From positions 22,863 through 86,862 of the forward strand of contig CAMKMD010000009.1 of NCBI GenBank assembly GCA_946413815.1: DNA of 64,000 nucleotides, given 5' to 3'. Source of the DNA: an uncultured Ruminococcus sp. (lineage in GTDB: Bacteria > Bacillota > Clostridia > Oscillospirales > Ruminococcaceae). This document shows positions 34,546 through 44,110 of this stretch, piece after piece. The notes under the pieces were generated by a model. It did not search any database. It saw only the letters and a list, made by a program, of their open reading frames with translations, and was not told the origin of the DNA. The first letter of the stretch is position 1; every line of letters begins with the position of its first letter. The translations under genes were made by a program, and so were the position numbers.

Positions 34546-34638
34546 GTAACCGCCACCCAATCCCAGCCACCATGAAAAAAAGAGGACTGCTTCATGCAGT
34601 CCTCAAAATTTATTATGCCGTGAATAGTTGGCGGTTAC
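34546..34638. mobile_element. 93-bp MITE related to the IS66-like element at 29940
   Basis: Perfect 10-bp terminal inverted repeats GTAACCGCCA (34546-34555) and TGGCGGTTAC (34629-34638). The left 23 bp agrees with the left end of the 29940 element at most positions, and the right ~25 bp (TGAATAGTTGGCGGTTAC) resembles its right end. It holds only a GAGGACTGC/GCAGTCCTC hairpin. No coding capacity. Confidence 0.7.
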
Positions 34639-34925
34639 GCTTTACCTGTAATTATACATCACCGCTGCAGAAAAGTCATTCAAATATCATCAGAAAGGCC
34701 GCATAATGCGGCCTAAGTTTTTCAAAAAATCTGCTGTGAATTTGGCTCCACCATACAGGTTTCGGATAGGTGCGGTTCTGTGAGCGGCATATATAGCACT
34801 ATAATCCTAAAGTAACCACTCCATCATGACCCTCTTGTATTATCAATAAATGTCACTTAGTAACTCTAAAGTCCTTTTCAGTACGCTCAGTAATAACTTC
34901 CGAGGGCTTTTGTAATACTCAGATC

Positions 34926-34967
34926 CGGTTGATGTACGGTTGATGTTTATAGTCGATTTTGATGTAC
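34926..34967 (+). repeat. TTGATGT direct repeats (integrase arm-type)
   Basis: CGGTTGATGTA at 34926-34936 is followed at once by CGGTTGATGT (34937-34946), and TTGATGTAC recurs at 34959. Short tandem direct repeats near a former tRNA attachment site resemble integrase arm sites. No gene is visible in 34639-35054. Confidence 0.4.
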
Positions 34968-35054
34968 AAAATCAAAAATTATAACTGCTTGCAAAATAAT
35001 GTGTAATCAAGCGGCTTTTTGAGGTATACAGCCGATATGTGCCTATATTGCGGT

Positions 35055-35089
35055 AAAATAAAAGGCACTGTATATTGCAATACAGTGCC
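35055..35089 (-). terminator. Terminator of the truncated tRNA gene
   Basis: Minus strand: perfect 10-bp stem GGCACTGTAT/ATACAGTGCC (35064-35073 and 35080-35089) followed by TTTTATTTT, 8 bp downstream of the CCA end of the tRNA fragment. Confidence 0.8.
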
Positions 35090-35096
35090 AAAATTC

Positions 35097-35141
35097 TGGT
35101 TACGGCAGCCGGATTTGAACCAACGGCCTTCGGGTTATGAG
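35097..35141 (-). tRNA. 3' fragment of initiator tRNA-Met (partial, not functional)
   Basis: Minus strand from 35141: CTCATAACCCGAAGG, then a T arm (GTTGG-TTCAAAT-CCGGC), acceptor strand TGCCGTA and ACCA. CTCATAA is the anticodon loop of initiator tRNA with anticodon CAT. Everything 5' of the anticodon loop is replaced by unrelated sequence and no matching TACGGCA 5' strand is found nearby, so this is the 3' part left by an integrase that recombines in the anticodon loop. The tRNA's own terminator is still present. Confidence 0.8.
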
Positions 35142-35256
35142 TTCTGCTGAGCGTATACCATCCTGTATCATCAAGTATAATACAGTCCGAAATATAGCCG
35201 TTTCAAGAAATACGGCAACGGTGTTAAGCCGTAAGAATCAGATTGTTTTTTTCTGA

Positions 35257-35279
35257 AATTGGTGCACGAATTGGTGCAC
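35257..35279 (+). repeat. AATTGGTGCAC direct repeat next to the tRNA fragment
   Basis: AATTGGTGCAC at 35257-35267 and 35269-35279 (12-bp period), 116 bp from the tRNA fragment. Typical layout of arm-type sites at an attachment site whose integrase is no longer adjacent. Confidence 0.45.
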
Positions 35280-35461
35280 TAAAGTATTTTTCGCTATTCT
35301 TAGCCTCCGTAAAGGAGGCTATCTTTTTATACTTTATTGCTCTTGATTTTACTGTAATAATTATATCACATCGACTGCTTCTTGTCAAGTTGTTTATAGC
35401 AAGATTGTTTCACTCAATTATCATGGTTTACCAAACATACCGTTTTTAAAAGAAATACACC

Positions 35462-35740
35462 TTATACAACCGCCTCTATCAACGTCTTATCTTCATACTG
35501 CACAGTCTTTACACCCGTTTCTTTATTCTTATTAAAGCTGAATGTCAGTAAATAACCAGTTTTGAGCCTGTATGAATCAAGATAGTCAGAAAGCTGCTTC
35601 TCGCCATCTTCGTTATACTTCTGACCGTGCCATATCTTCAGCTCTACGATATACCTCTTGCCGAGATAGTCGATATAAACGTCCATACGGCGGTTATTAC
35701 GTGTACGAACTTCGATGTAATAGTTTCCAACTCCATTCAT
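35462..35740 (-). pseudogene. C-terminal fragment of a PD-(D/E)XK (PDDEXK_9) protein
   Basis: 92 codons, beginning GNYYIEVRTRNNRRMDVYID and YIVELKIWHGQKY, with the D...ExK nuclease-like core, and ending in a normal C-terminus. In this family the motif is the C-terminal end of a ~500-aa protein with an AAA-ATPase-like N-terminal domain. Here an in-frame TAG lies just upstream and no ribosome site is seen, so it is a remnant whose N-terminal part is lost. It is adjacent to the former tRNA integration site. Confidence 0.7.
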
Positions 35741-35752
35741 ATAGTCAGGCTT

Positions 35753-38449
35753 TTATAAACCTAATCCTGCTAAATCATTTATGATATTATACATCTTTAT
35801 GTATTCATTTCCGTCTTTTCCAAGATTATTCATATCTTTAAAAAGATCGTATAAGATCTGGAGTTTATTCTTTGAGTACGCTGTGAAGTAAAGATTTTTA
35901 AACGTCGTTATAAGATTCTTCCTGGTTTCATTAATGAGTATCTCTTCCATCTGCTCTTCACTCAGATTCTCGTCAACATATCTGAGAATCAGATCGCACA
36001 TATCCAGTTCCATCTGAACAGCATAACCGTACTGAGCAGCCGCTCCTACAACTCCCTTGAGTGCTTTAAGAGATGCTGCTGCACCTTCCGGAGTATCAAG
36101 GTCGCCTTCTTCTGCCTCAGCTGCTGCACCAAAGCCTTTTACAGCATTTACCATAGCTATGGCTCTGTTAATATAAGATAACTGGATATTCAGTGAGATC
36201 AGTACGTCTGTTACGGGAACAGTGTCTTCATAGAGATCAACTTTCTGTGAAGATCCACCTGCTGTACCGTCGGAGAGCATAAATGAAGCAATCGCAGTTT
36301 CAGGCTCCATAGCGATATATGAGGTGCCTGTCCAGTCGCCTATGGTGATGATCTCGGGGATAAGGATGACCAGCTTGCCTTTTGCTGCGCAGCTTCTGAC
36401 GTTATCCTTTATGTAGTCATCTATGCTGCATTTCGAAAGAACGGCATCAGCGTTCCTGGCTGTGATATAGACCGGAACAATATCCTTTTCGGCTGCTGCT
36501 GCCATTACGGAAAGCGTTGATACACCGGGCTTGTCAGTACCTGTGATGTCAGCCCATATAGCATCCTCGAAGTTTGACTCTGCCATTCCTGTCTCAAGAT
36601 TGAACTGTCTTACCTTCTGCTTATCACCGTCAAGGTTTACGGATGTGGTACAGTTGTAGGCAACATCTATGAAGAAATGACCTGTGTCAAGGAAGTCAGT
36701 ATTAATGCCCTCAGTCCTTATATCAAACTGATATCCGGTGACAGCAACAGCAAGATGTCTTGAAGAACGGACATTCTCCACAGCCGCATAGATCTGGTCC
36801 TGTGCGTCACAGAGCGTGAAATAGTATCTTCCGGCGTATCCGGCAACAGCTCCCAGTACATCAACGGAGTACATTCCCTCGGTGCTGCGTTTTTCTGCTG
36901 CTGCCTTCAGCTTTTCCTCAGCGTATTCTCCTTCAACGGAAGAGATAAGGTTCAGGTCAAGGTTAACAGCATAGATGGAACCGCTCACAAGGGTGTTGTT
37001 AAGTGTTGAAGAGCCTGTATCATCATTAACGATGGTTGTCAGTGTCTGGTATTCTCCCAGATGACAGCTGAATGCAGATCTGAACCTATCATTTCCTATC
37101 GTCACCACAGGAACCACATTCACGCTTGCAGCGGGAACATCTGTTATCTTCTCATAGCCTGCAATGACCTGTGCATCAGCATCGGAGGCAGGCTCATAGG
37201 AGATATTGATGTATCTTCCGCGGAGATCGGCGATCGGTATATCAAGCAGTGTTTCTTCATTGATCCTTATGGCGATTGACTGCTTGTCGTTGTCCTTTAT
37301 GGCATCATAGCGTTCACTTATTTCATTTACCGTATAAGGAAGCGAGGAGGGGAGGTATTTCTCCCTGTTGTTCTTTATCTCATAATCGAAGATGCTCAGC
37401 TTTCCGGGTGCATCATAGCTGCCTGTGAACACATCGGGAGCACCTGCTGCCATGGTCTTCATTTCATCAAAGCGTGCAAGCTCTTCGTCTGTATATTCCG
37501 GAGTGATCTCGCCTTCGCTTTTGCTGAGCTTCTTGAAGCTGGGATCAAGGGGGATCCATATGCTTTCGCCGCCCTTGCCGCCTGCACCGCGGTACTCGGT
37601 ATAGGGTACATAAGCCTCCACCCATGTGTGCTCGAACACAAAACCTGTAATATCGTTATCCTTATGCATGACAGTTGTATTCCTGAAGCTTACTGCAAGA
37701 ATATCCGTAGCTGTTTTAAGATCAGCAGCGCCAGTGAATGCCAGCGCCTGCTGAGGGGTGATACGTACAGTTCCCCTTACGAATCTTGCTGGGATATCCT
37801 TGGCTCTCAGCAGTGAAACGAGCAGTGAGGCCTGATCTATGTCGTTTCCTCCGAACTGTGCCAGAGTGAGAAGTGCACCCTTCTTTGAGCCTGTATACAT
37901 CTCGTTTTGGATATTGTCCTTTACGAAACGGAATACTTCATCATAGTCTCCCAGATCGTCTGCTGCCTTCCTGAAAACATCATTATCAATGACGTCTTTA
38001 CCCAGAGCGAGATCAGCCTCCACGGGATCGGGGATAATGCTGCTGTTGTCTGCCGGTTTTGCTGCTGTGCTTGCTGTCGTCTCGCTGCTCTTTCCGGGAT
38101 CAACGGTACTGCCGGCCGCCTGAGTCGTCTGCTTGTCTGCTTTGACGGAGCTGCCTGCAGTGGTGGTCGTCTTATTGCCGGAAGGCTTTGTTGCAGCTGT
38201 CGTTGCGGCAGCTGCCTGCTTTTCGTTTTCACTGAGGCTCTTCATAATGTCGCTGTACGTCAGTGAGAAATCGCTGTCTGACTCACTGTATGCAAGATGA
38301 TCCTTTACCGGATAATACTCTGTTATATCGGCATTATTCTCAGAAGCCGCATTGTTCTTTATGTTCCAGGCTGTTGTGCTGCCTGTATTCCATATCAATG
38401 CTGCTGCAAGCACACAGGAGGCCGCTTTGAGCAAATGTATTCTCTTCAT
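35753..38449 (-). CDS. Large secreted transglutaminase-fold protein
   Basis: 898 aa from ATG 38449 (AAAGGAG upstream). Signal peptide 1-~27, Thr/Ala-rich linker at about 75-135. Transglutaminase-like domain at about 150-310: GGNDIDQASLLVSLLRAKDI at 200-219, EHTWVEAYV at 273-281 and IPLDPS at 299-304. The His and Asp of the triad are present, but the Cys position reads Asp/Ile (GNDID), as in a branch found in large secreted proteins, so activity is doubtful. The remaining ~590 residues are soluble and unassigned. Follows the 1773-aa gene by 22 bp and is surely co-transcribed. Confidence 0.8.
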   Translation of the reverse strand: MKRIHLLKAASCVLAAALIWNTGSTTAWNIKNNAASENNADITEYYPVKDHLAYSESDSDFSLTYSDIMKSLSENEKQAAAATTAATKPSGNKTTTTAGSSVKADKQTTQAAGSTVDPGKSSETTASTAAKPADNSSIIPDPVEADLALGKDVIDNDVFRKAADDLGDYDEVFRFVKDNIQNEMYTGSKKGALLTLAQFGGNDIDQASLLVSLLRAKDIPARFVRGTVRITPQQALAFTGAADLKTATDILAVSFRNTTVMHKDNDITGFVFEHTWVEAYVPYTEYRGAGGKGGESIWIPLDPSFKKLSKSEGEITPEYTDEELARFDEMKTMAAGAPDVFTGSYDAPGKLSIFDYEIKNNREKYLPSSLPYTVNEISERYDAIKDNDKQSIAIRINEETLLDIPIADLRGRYINISYEPASDADAQVIAGYEKITDVPAASVNVVPVVTIGNDRFRSAFSCHLGEYQTLTTIVNDDTGSSTLNNTLVSGSIYAVNLDLNLISSVEGEYAEEKLKAAAEKRSTEGMYSVDVLGAVAGYAGRYYFTLCDAQDQIYAAVENVRSSRHLAVAVTGYQFDIRTEGINTDFLDTGHFFIDVAYNCTTSVNLDGDKQKVRQFNLETGMAESNFEDAIWADITGTDKPGVSTLSVMAAAAEKDIVPVYITARNADAVLSKCSIDDYIKDNVRSCAAKGKLVILIPEIITIGDWTGTSYIAMEPETAIASFMLSDGTAGGSSQKVDLYEDTVPVTDVLISLNIQLSYINRAIAMVNAVKGFGAAAEAEEGDLDTPEGAAASLKALKGVVGAAAQYGYAVQMELDMCDLILRYVDENLSEEQMEEILINETRKNLITTFKNLYFTAYSKNKLQILYDLFKDMNNLGKDGNEYIKMYNIINDLAGLGL

Positions 38450-38471
38450 TGTTTTTACTCCTTTCATTGTG

Positions 38472-41400
38472 TCAGCCTGCCTGAACCTCAGGCAGCTTCA
38501 GCCACTCTCTCATATCGTCCAGCTTGCCGCCTGTTGACATATACGCATAGTAAGCAAGAATGGAGGAAGCATCGATTGCGTCCAGCTTGCCGTTTTCGTT
38601 GATATCTCCGGCGGCAAACTGCTTTTCGTTGAAGCTGTATGGCTCGTTTACAGACAGCTTTGCATATTCGGCAAGGACCAGGCTGGCATCGACTGAGTCC
38701 ACATCGCCGTCGAAATCCACGTCTCCGAGCTTAACGCCGACTAATATGGGAAGTATGAGCTCTTCACTGATGTTGTTTGCCTTGTCCACTGAAAAGATAT
38801 GTACGCACTGTGTGACGAGCGAATCATCAAGCTCAATTTCTAACCTTGCTTTCGTTCCGCTGCTGGTAACGGGGGTTATATCCTTTACGGTATAATTATC
38901 GTCTTCGTATTCGATAAGGTCGCGGGCAGAATCAAGCGTACCTGTTACCTTGACTACAAAGCCTGCCATGCCGCTTTTGGCCTCCGTCTTTACAATGTTG
39001 GACTTTACGTCATCGATATAATCTGTATCCGACGAAGCCTTGACATAATATTCATATACCGTAGGATTATCTTTTCCTTCAACATTAAGCACAAGCTTGC
39101 TGCCATTGATGGATGAGCTTATTATCTCAGGTATTGTCGGAACGTTCCTGTCATAGAAATCAGAATCCGCAGCGGCAGTAAGCGGTGTTCTCTGATAGAG
39201 ATAGAAAAGCGTATTGGCAAGCAGCTTTTTCTCGTCATCGGTGGCCTGCCCGGTGCTGCTGCATATCTGTATCAGGCCAAGATTATTCTTAGTTGAAAGA
39301 TACATACCATCCAATGCGTCTGTCTGACTTTCTTCTATTCCCTTGGCGTTCAGCAGGATCCACTCTGTTGCACTGGTATTTTGCAGACCGGCAGAATGTG
39401 TCGCAGAGATCTCCGGTTCGGCGCTTATTTTCCATGGGAAGGCAGTCATGATGCCGTCTCTGACTACAGCTGCAGAACTGATACCGGTCAAGTCCTGAGG
39501 ATTTGTCATAGAAACCGCACAGCCCAGATCCTCAGCGAATCTGTTGAAATACTCGCGGTCCTGACACAATGAAGAGGTTGCGGCACATATTGTATCATGT
39601 CCGAATAATACTCCTCTGCCACTGTCTATGAATTTACGGGTAAGGGCATACGATTCGCCGTTAAGGTCAAAGCCGTTGTTGCCTTCAGAAGCCCCGAAGA
39701 AGATAACGTCGTATCTGAAGCTGCCTGACTCGTCATACATATATTTCACAGGATCATCGTTGAAATCCCCGAAATACACTGATGTCACATCGATCATGTC
39801 TTTTCCCGCTGAGGTCTCTTCACCTTCAAGAGGCTCGGTCATCCATTTCTCAAGGTACGGCTCTGCGGGATATACATTGAGCACGTTGATACTCCGCTTT
39901 TCGTTCCATGCAGTAATAGTATCCCATGTTCTGCCGTTTGTACGTCTGAAGACCTGATAACTGAAGCTGTCGGTATTATTGTTAAGATTGTTCCATTTTA
40001 GCGTTGCATTGTGATTGTTAAGATAACCGTTGCCGTTGAGCCTGAGATCGGTCTCATGTTCGGATACCGGGACAACAGTTTCATAGCTGATGTTGTCTGC
40101 CTTGTCGACGGCAAAGATATGGATATACTGAGGATTAGCCGATTCCCCGGGAGTAACGGTAATTGTTGCTTCTCCGTTCTCGTCTGCGTTTACAAGCCCG
40201 ATGACATCGCCGTTTTCGTCATATTTCACCAGCTCGGGAGAACCTGTCCGTCTGTCTGTTACTATGGCAACAAAGCCTGCCAGACCGCCGTTCACTTTAT
40301 GCTTTACGATATTGGAATAAACGTCATTGATAGCACCTTCATGCGAAACAGCCTTTGCCATATACTCATAGTCGTTTCCGGCATCCTCTGATCTGACGGT
40401 GATCAGCAAGCTGTCGTTCTTTGAAGACTGCTCTGTGACCTCGGGCTTTGAAGGAACTGCTGTATCAAGGAAACAGAAGTCACGGGCATTCGTTTTGGGT
40501 GCTCTCTGATAGAGATAGAACAGGGTATTTGCAAGCACCTTTCTCTCGTCATCAGAAGCCTTTCCGCGGCTGTGGCCGGTCTGTATCATACCAAGATTAT
40601 TTCTTGTAGCAAGGTAGAAACTGTCCTTGCCGCCTGTTTCTTCATCGACCTTTCTTGTTATATCAAGTACCATCCATTCTGTAGCACCGTAATTGTACTG
40701 TCCCGAAGAATGCGTACCGGGTATAGTCAGTTTTCCGCTTAATTTCCAGGGGAACAAGGTCATGACACCCTTTTTTACAACATTCACAGTGGGATTGGCT
40801 TTCCATTCACCGGCATATGAGAGATTGAGCTTGAATCTGAGATCTTCAGCAAACTTATTGAAATTCGGCTTATGAGCGATCTGGAGATAGGCACCGCTTA
40901 TTGTATCATGTCCGAAAAGAATTCCTCTTCCGCTGTCAGCGAATCTGCGTACAACATCATAGGCTTCATCTGTAAGATCATTGGTGTTGTCTCCGTCGAA
41001 ATAGATAACATCGCAATCGACGACTCCGTTCTCGTCGTAAATATATGCCCAGGGATCGGAATTGAAGTCTTTAAAAGAAACAGAAGAGATATCCATGAGA
41101 TCAATTCCTGCAGGGATATCTTCACCCTCCATCGGTTCACTCATCCATGTCTCAAGGTAATTATCGTGGGGGTATATATTGAGGACTCTTATCCTTTCCT
41201 TGCCGTCCCACATAGACTGGCTGAGCCATTCTCCGTCATTTTCACGGCGCAGGATCTGATAATCATATGGAAAATCCTCGCTGCTTATATCATTCCACGT
41301 AAGATCGACCTGATTACCGGAAGAGGAGCTTTCAAGCCTGAGTTCCGAAACAGGAATAATAGTTTCATAGCTTATATTGTTTGCCTTGTCAACGGCAAAG

Positions 41401-43793
41401 ATATTGATATACTGAGGCTTATCCGATTCCTCCGGAGTAACGGAAAGCACTGCCGTTCCGTTTTCATCTGCGCTTACAAGTCCGATGATATCTCCGTTTT
41501 CATCGAATTCTACATATCCGGAGGAGTCAGGAATGCTGTCAGTTACCTTGATAACAAAACCTGCCAGACCGCTTGTCACTTCATGCTTTACGATATTGGA
41601 ATCGATATCATCGGAAATGCCGTTCCTTGAAATGCCCTTCACCATATACTCAGAGGTGGTTCCGATGTCATCTGATCTGACGCTGAGCATTATGCTGCCA
41701 TCTGCCGAAGATCTCTCTGTGATCTCGGGCTTTTCAGGTGCTTCCGTATCAAATGAACAGAAGTCTCTGGCTTCCGTTCTGGTTGATCTCTGACAGAGAT
41801 AGAACAGAGTGTTTGCAATGACCTTTCTCTCATCATCGGTAGTCTGTCCGTCAGAGCTTCCTGCCTGTATCATACCGAAATTGTTCTTTGTCACCAGATA
41901 GAAATCAGACCTGGTGCCTGTTTCATCATCGGTTAGTCTGTCGCCGTCAAGCACGAACCATTCCGTGCAGTTTATGCAGTACTGATTTGACGAGTGCCAT
42001 GAAGGGATATTGACAGCTCTGCCTATAGTCCACGGATAGTTGTTCAGAATGCCGTTATTCGCAGAGATCGCGTTGGTTGACGAACCATTGTCCGTTTCAT
42101 TGAGCTTAACGTAGAGACCTGTATCACTGGCAAAATCGTTGAAATATGGATGGGAACAGGATGAGCGGGGCGAATCGCATATAGTATCACATCCGAACAG
42201 AATGCCTCTGCCGCTGTCTGCAAACTTCTGGGCAGCTGCATATGACTTCTCATTAAGATCAAAGCCGCCGTTGCAGTCTGCTGAGCCGAAGAAGATAACG
42301 TCATATTTGAAGTTCCCTGACTCGTCATACATATATTTTCCGGGATCATCATTGAAATCCCCGAAATATACTGATGTTATGTCGATCAGGCCTTTTCCTG
42401 CTGAGGTATCTTCACCTTCCAGCTGCTCTGTCATCCACTTTTCAAGGTACGGCTCTGCGGGATAGACATTGAGGACATTTATCTTTTCCTTGCCGTCCCA
42501 CATAGACTGACTGTTCCATATTCTGTCATTGTCACAACGCAGGATCTGATACTCATAGGGCGATTCCTCGCTGCTTATATCGTTCCATGAAAAATCTATC
42601 CTGTTGCCGCTGACGTTGGCGTCAAGGACTAACGTTGCTGCTGTAACAGTTGTGACAGGAGATGATGAGGTCGGCTGAGTTCCTGTGAGTGTCGCCGGTG
42701 TTGCGGTACTGCTGGAAGTAACTGAAGCAGTAGCAGTTGTTGATGGTACAGTAGCAGTTGTTGATGGTACAGTAGCCGGTGCTGCGGTACTGCTGGTAGT
42801 GCCTGAAGCAGCCGCAGTTGTTGTTGGTGTGGTCGCCGGAGCTGTGGTACTGCTGGAAGTAACTGAAGTGGTCGCAGTTGTTGTTGTCACCGGTGCTGTG
42901 GTCGCGGCTGGCTGAACAGGCTGTGTATTCACGTCTGCAAGAAGCTTTACCGCCCAGTATGTGGCAGATATACTATCCGCAAAGCTGCCGTTTTCCTTCT
43001 GGGCTGCCTGTACTTCCTGTGCGACCTTGCTCAGGTCAGTCTCCGCACCCATTGCGCTGAGGGCAAGGTGCTTGCAGATGGTAGCCGTGATATCCTCATC
43101 CGCAAAGCTGTCGGTGATGTTATTGGTGATATATGTCACTGACTTGCTGAACGGCGAGGGATCGTATCCGTGGCCTTTAAGGTATACTCCGATATCATAT
43201 ACTGCAATGGCTGTAAGCAGAGGATCACTCCTGTTGCCGGCAGCATAGGCGAATCCGCCGTCCTCGTTGGCGGAATCAAGAAGATATGTGCAGATATCAG
43301 CGCCTGAGATCGCATTTCCGTTGTAGCTGGTTGCGTTTACTGCGTCAAGTACCAGTACAGAATCGATAACGTCGCTGGAATAGTCGGGATAGAGACCGAA
43401 GCCGTAGTCGACAGGGTTCTGCTTTGTTTCCAGCTTGTCGAGATATTCTGCTGAACCGGAAGCGAAAGCCAGACGCGCGGTTATGTCAGTATTCTCGTAG
43501 TCCGCATTGTCAGAAAGCCATTTAAAACTCTCCTCAAAGCCCTCTTTGCCTGCGAGCTTCAGTGCTGAAAGAGCGTAAGCAGTATCGTTGACGAGATTGC
43601 TGTTGCCGAAGCTGTTGTCAGCATTCAGTCTTGTCCCGAGATAACCGGCAGCTTTTTCTATCGCCCCTGCGCCTGTCTTCTTTCCGCTTTCATCGCTGTC
43701 TGCTGATACGCCTGTCATCGGACATGCATTCACAGCAATGAGCAAACTCAGGCAAAGCGATATTTTTCTTTTCAGATGCTTTGATGAATTCAA
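38472..43793 (-). CDS. Giant secreted modular protein with dockerin-like C-terminus
   Basis: 1773 aa from TTG 43793: GGAGG lies 8 nt upstream of this TTG, while the in-frame ATG at 43808 overlaps that ribosome site and has none of its own. Signal peptide, then at about 45-285 alpha-helical repeats like prenyltransferase/squalene-cyclase or lectin-binding helical toroids (AAGYLGTRLNADNSFG, DGGFAYAAGN). A Thr-rich linker (~290-385) is followed by three repeats of a ~400-aa unit, each with a fibronectin-III-like start (DLTWNDISSE) and a domain beginning INVLNVYP..YLEKWM with DVIFFG and GRGILFG, of the DUF5057 kind. C-terminal ~90 residues have two dockerin-like calcium loops (GDVDFDGDVDSVD, GDINENGKLDAID). 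Likely a wall- or complex-bound adhesin or binding protein. Confidence 0.8.
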   Translation of the reverse strand: MNSSKHLKRKISLCLSLLIAVNACPMTGVSADSDESGKKTGAGAIEKAAGYLGTRLNADNSFGNSNLVNDTAYALSALKLAGKEGFEESFKWLSDNADYENTDITARLAFASGSAEYLDKLETKQNPVDYGFGLYPDYSSDVIDSVLVLDAVNATSYNGNAISGADICTYLLDSANEDGGFAYAAGNRSDPLLTAIAVYDIGVYLKGHGYDPSPFSKSVTYITNNITDSFADEDITATICKHLALSAMGAETDLSKVAQEVQAAQKENGSFADSISATYWAVKLLADVNTQPVQPAATTAPVTTTTATTSVTSSSTTAPATTPTTTAAASGTTSSTAAPATVPSTTATVPSTTATASVTSSSTATPATLTGTQPTSSSPVTTVTAATLVLDANVSGNRIDFSWNDISSEESPYEYQILRCDNDRIWNSQSMWDGKEKINVLNVYPAEPYLEKWMTEQLEGEDTSAGKGLIDITSVYFGDFNDDPGKYMYDESGNFKYDVIFFGSADCNGGFDLNEKSYAAAQKFADSGRGILFGCDTICDSPRSSCSHPYFNDFASDTGLYVKLNETDNGSSTNAISANNGILNNYPWTIGRAVNIPSWHSSNQYCINCTEWFVLDGDRLTDDETGTRSDFYLVTKNNFGMIQAGSSDGQTTDDERKVIANTLFYLCQRSTRTEARDFCSFDTEAPEKPEITERSSADGSIMLSVRSDDIGTTSEYMVKGISRNGISDDIDSNIVKHEVTSGLAGFVIKVTDSIPDSSGYVEFDENGDIIGLVSADENGTAVLSVTPEESDKPQYINIFAVDKANNISYETIIPVSELRLESSSSGNQVDLTWNDISSEDFPYDYQILRRENDGEWLSQSMWDGKERIRVLNIYPHDNYLETWMSEPMEGEDIPAGIDLMDISSVSFKDFNSDPWAYIYDENGVVDCDVIYFDGDNTNDLTDEAYDVVRRFADSGRGILFGHDTISGAYLQIAHKPNFNKFAEDLRFKLNLSYAGEWKANPTVNVVKKGVMTLFPWKLSGKLTIPGTHSSGQYNYGATEWMVLDITRKVDEETGGKDSFYLATRNNLGMIQTGHSRGKASDDERKVLANTLFYLYQRAPKTNARDFCFLDTAVPSKPEVTEQSSKNDSLLITVRSEDAGNDYEYMAKAVSHEGAINDVYSNIVKHKVNGGLAGFVAIVTDRRTGSPELVKYDENGDVIGLVNADENGEATITVTPGESANPQYIHIFAVDKADNISYETVVPVSEHETDLRLNGNGYLNNHNATLKWNNLNNNTDSFSYQVFRRTNGRTWDTITAWNEKRSINVLNVYPAEPYLEKWMTEPLEGEETSAGKDMIDVTSVYFGDFNDDPVKYMYDESGSFRYDVIFFGASEGNNGFDLNGESYALTRKFIDSGRGVLFGHDTICAATSSLCQDREYFNRFAEDLGCAVSMTNPQDLTGISSAAVVRDGIMTAFPWKISAEPEISATHSAGLQNTSATEWILLNAKGIEESQTDALDGMYLSTKNNLGLIQICSSTGQATDDEKKLLANTLFYLYQRTPLTAAADSDFYDRNVPTIPEIISSSINGSKLVLNVEGKDNPTVYEYYVKASSDTDYIDDVKSNIVKTEAKSGMAGFVVKVTGTLDSARDLIEYEDDNYTVKDITPVTSSGTKARLEIELDDSLVTQCVHIFSVDKANNISEELILPILVGVKLGDVDFDGDVDSVDASLVLAEYAKLSVNEPYSFNEKQFAAGDINENGKLDAIDASSILAYYAYMSTGGKLDDMREWLKLPEVQAG
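42640..42900 (-). repeat. Low-complexity Thr-linker repeats
   Basis: The linker of the giant protein is built from imperfect repeats of GTxx-GTT-GC units; a 21-bp unit (coding VPSTTAT) is duplicated in tandem at about 42730-42775. Prone to copy-number change. Confidence 0.6.
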
Positions 43794-43871
43794 TTTATAG
43801 ACCTCCATAGATTATTTAAAATAGATAATTAAATCAGACAGAGCAAACCGTCAGGAACTGGTGTAACAGCA

Positions 43872-43901
43872 AACATAGAATGAAAATTCGCTCCTTGTCA
43901 A
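43872..43901 (-). promoter_or_regulatory. Promoter of the giant-protein operon
   Basis: Minus strand TTGACA (43901-43896), 18-bp spacer, TATGTT (43877-43872), giving a 5' leader of about 75 nt. The stretch 43902-44110 holds no gene that I can see. Confidence 0.5.
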
Positions 43902-44110
43902 ATTTATTAGCACTCTATATTCTAATACAATTCTGCTTGGAAGTCAATGATTAATTTGCTGAAAAAATGGGATCCAGTATTACACACTGTCAGACTGGCT
44001 CATCACGCTGCCTGATATCTGCCTATCCAAGATTTTGGGTATTCTCTGACTGCACATTTCTTGACAATTCCAAAATGTCCAATTTACTCCATCAAGTTTC
44101 TTGTAGTTTA

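Noticed and set aside
42640..42900. Tandem repeats as a possible CRISPR or regulatory array
   Set aside because: They encode the Thr-rich linker of the giant protein in frame; low complexity at the protein level explains them.
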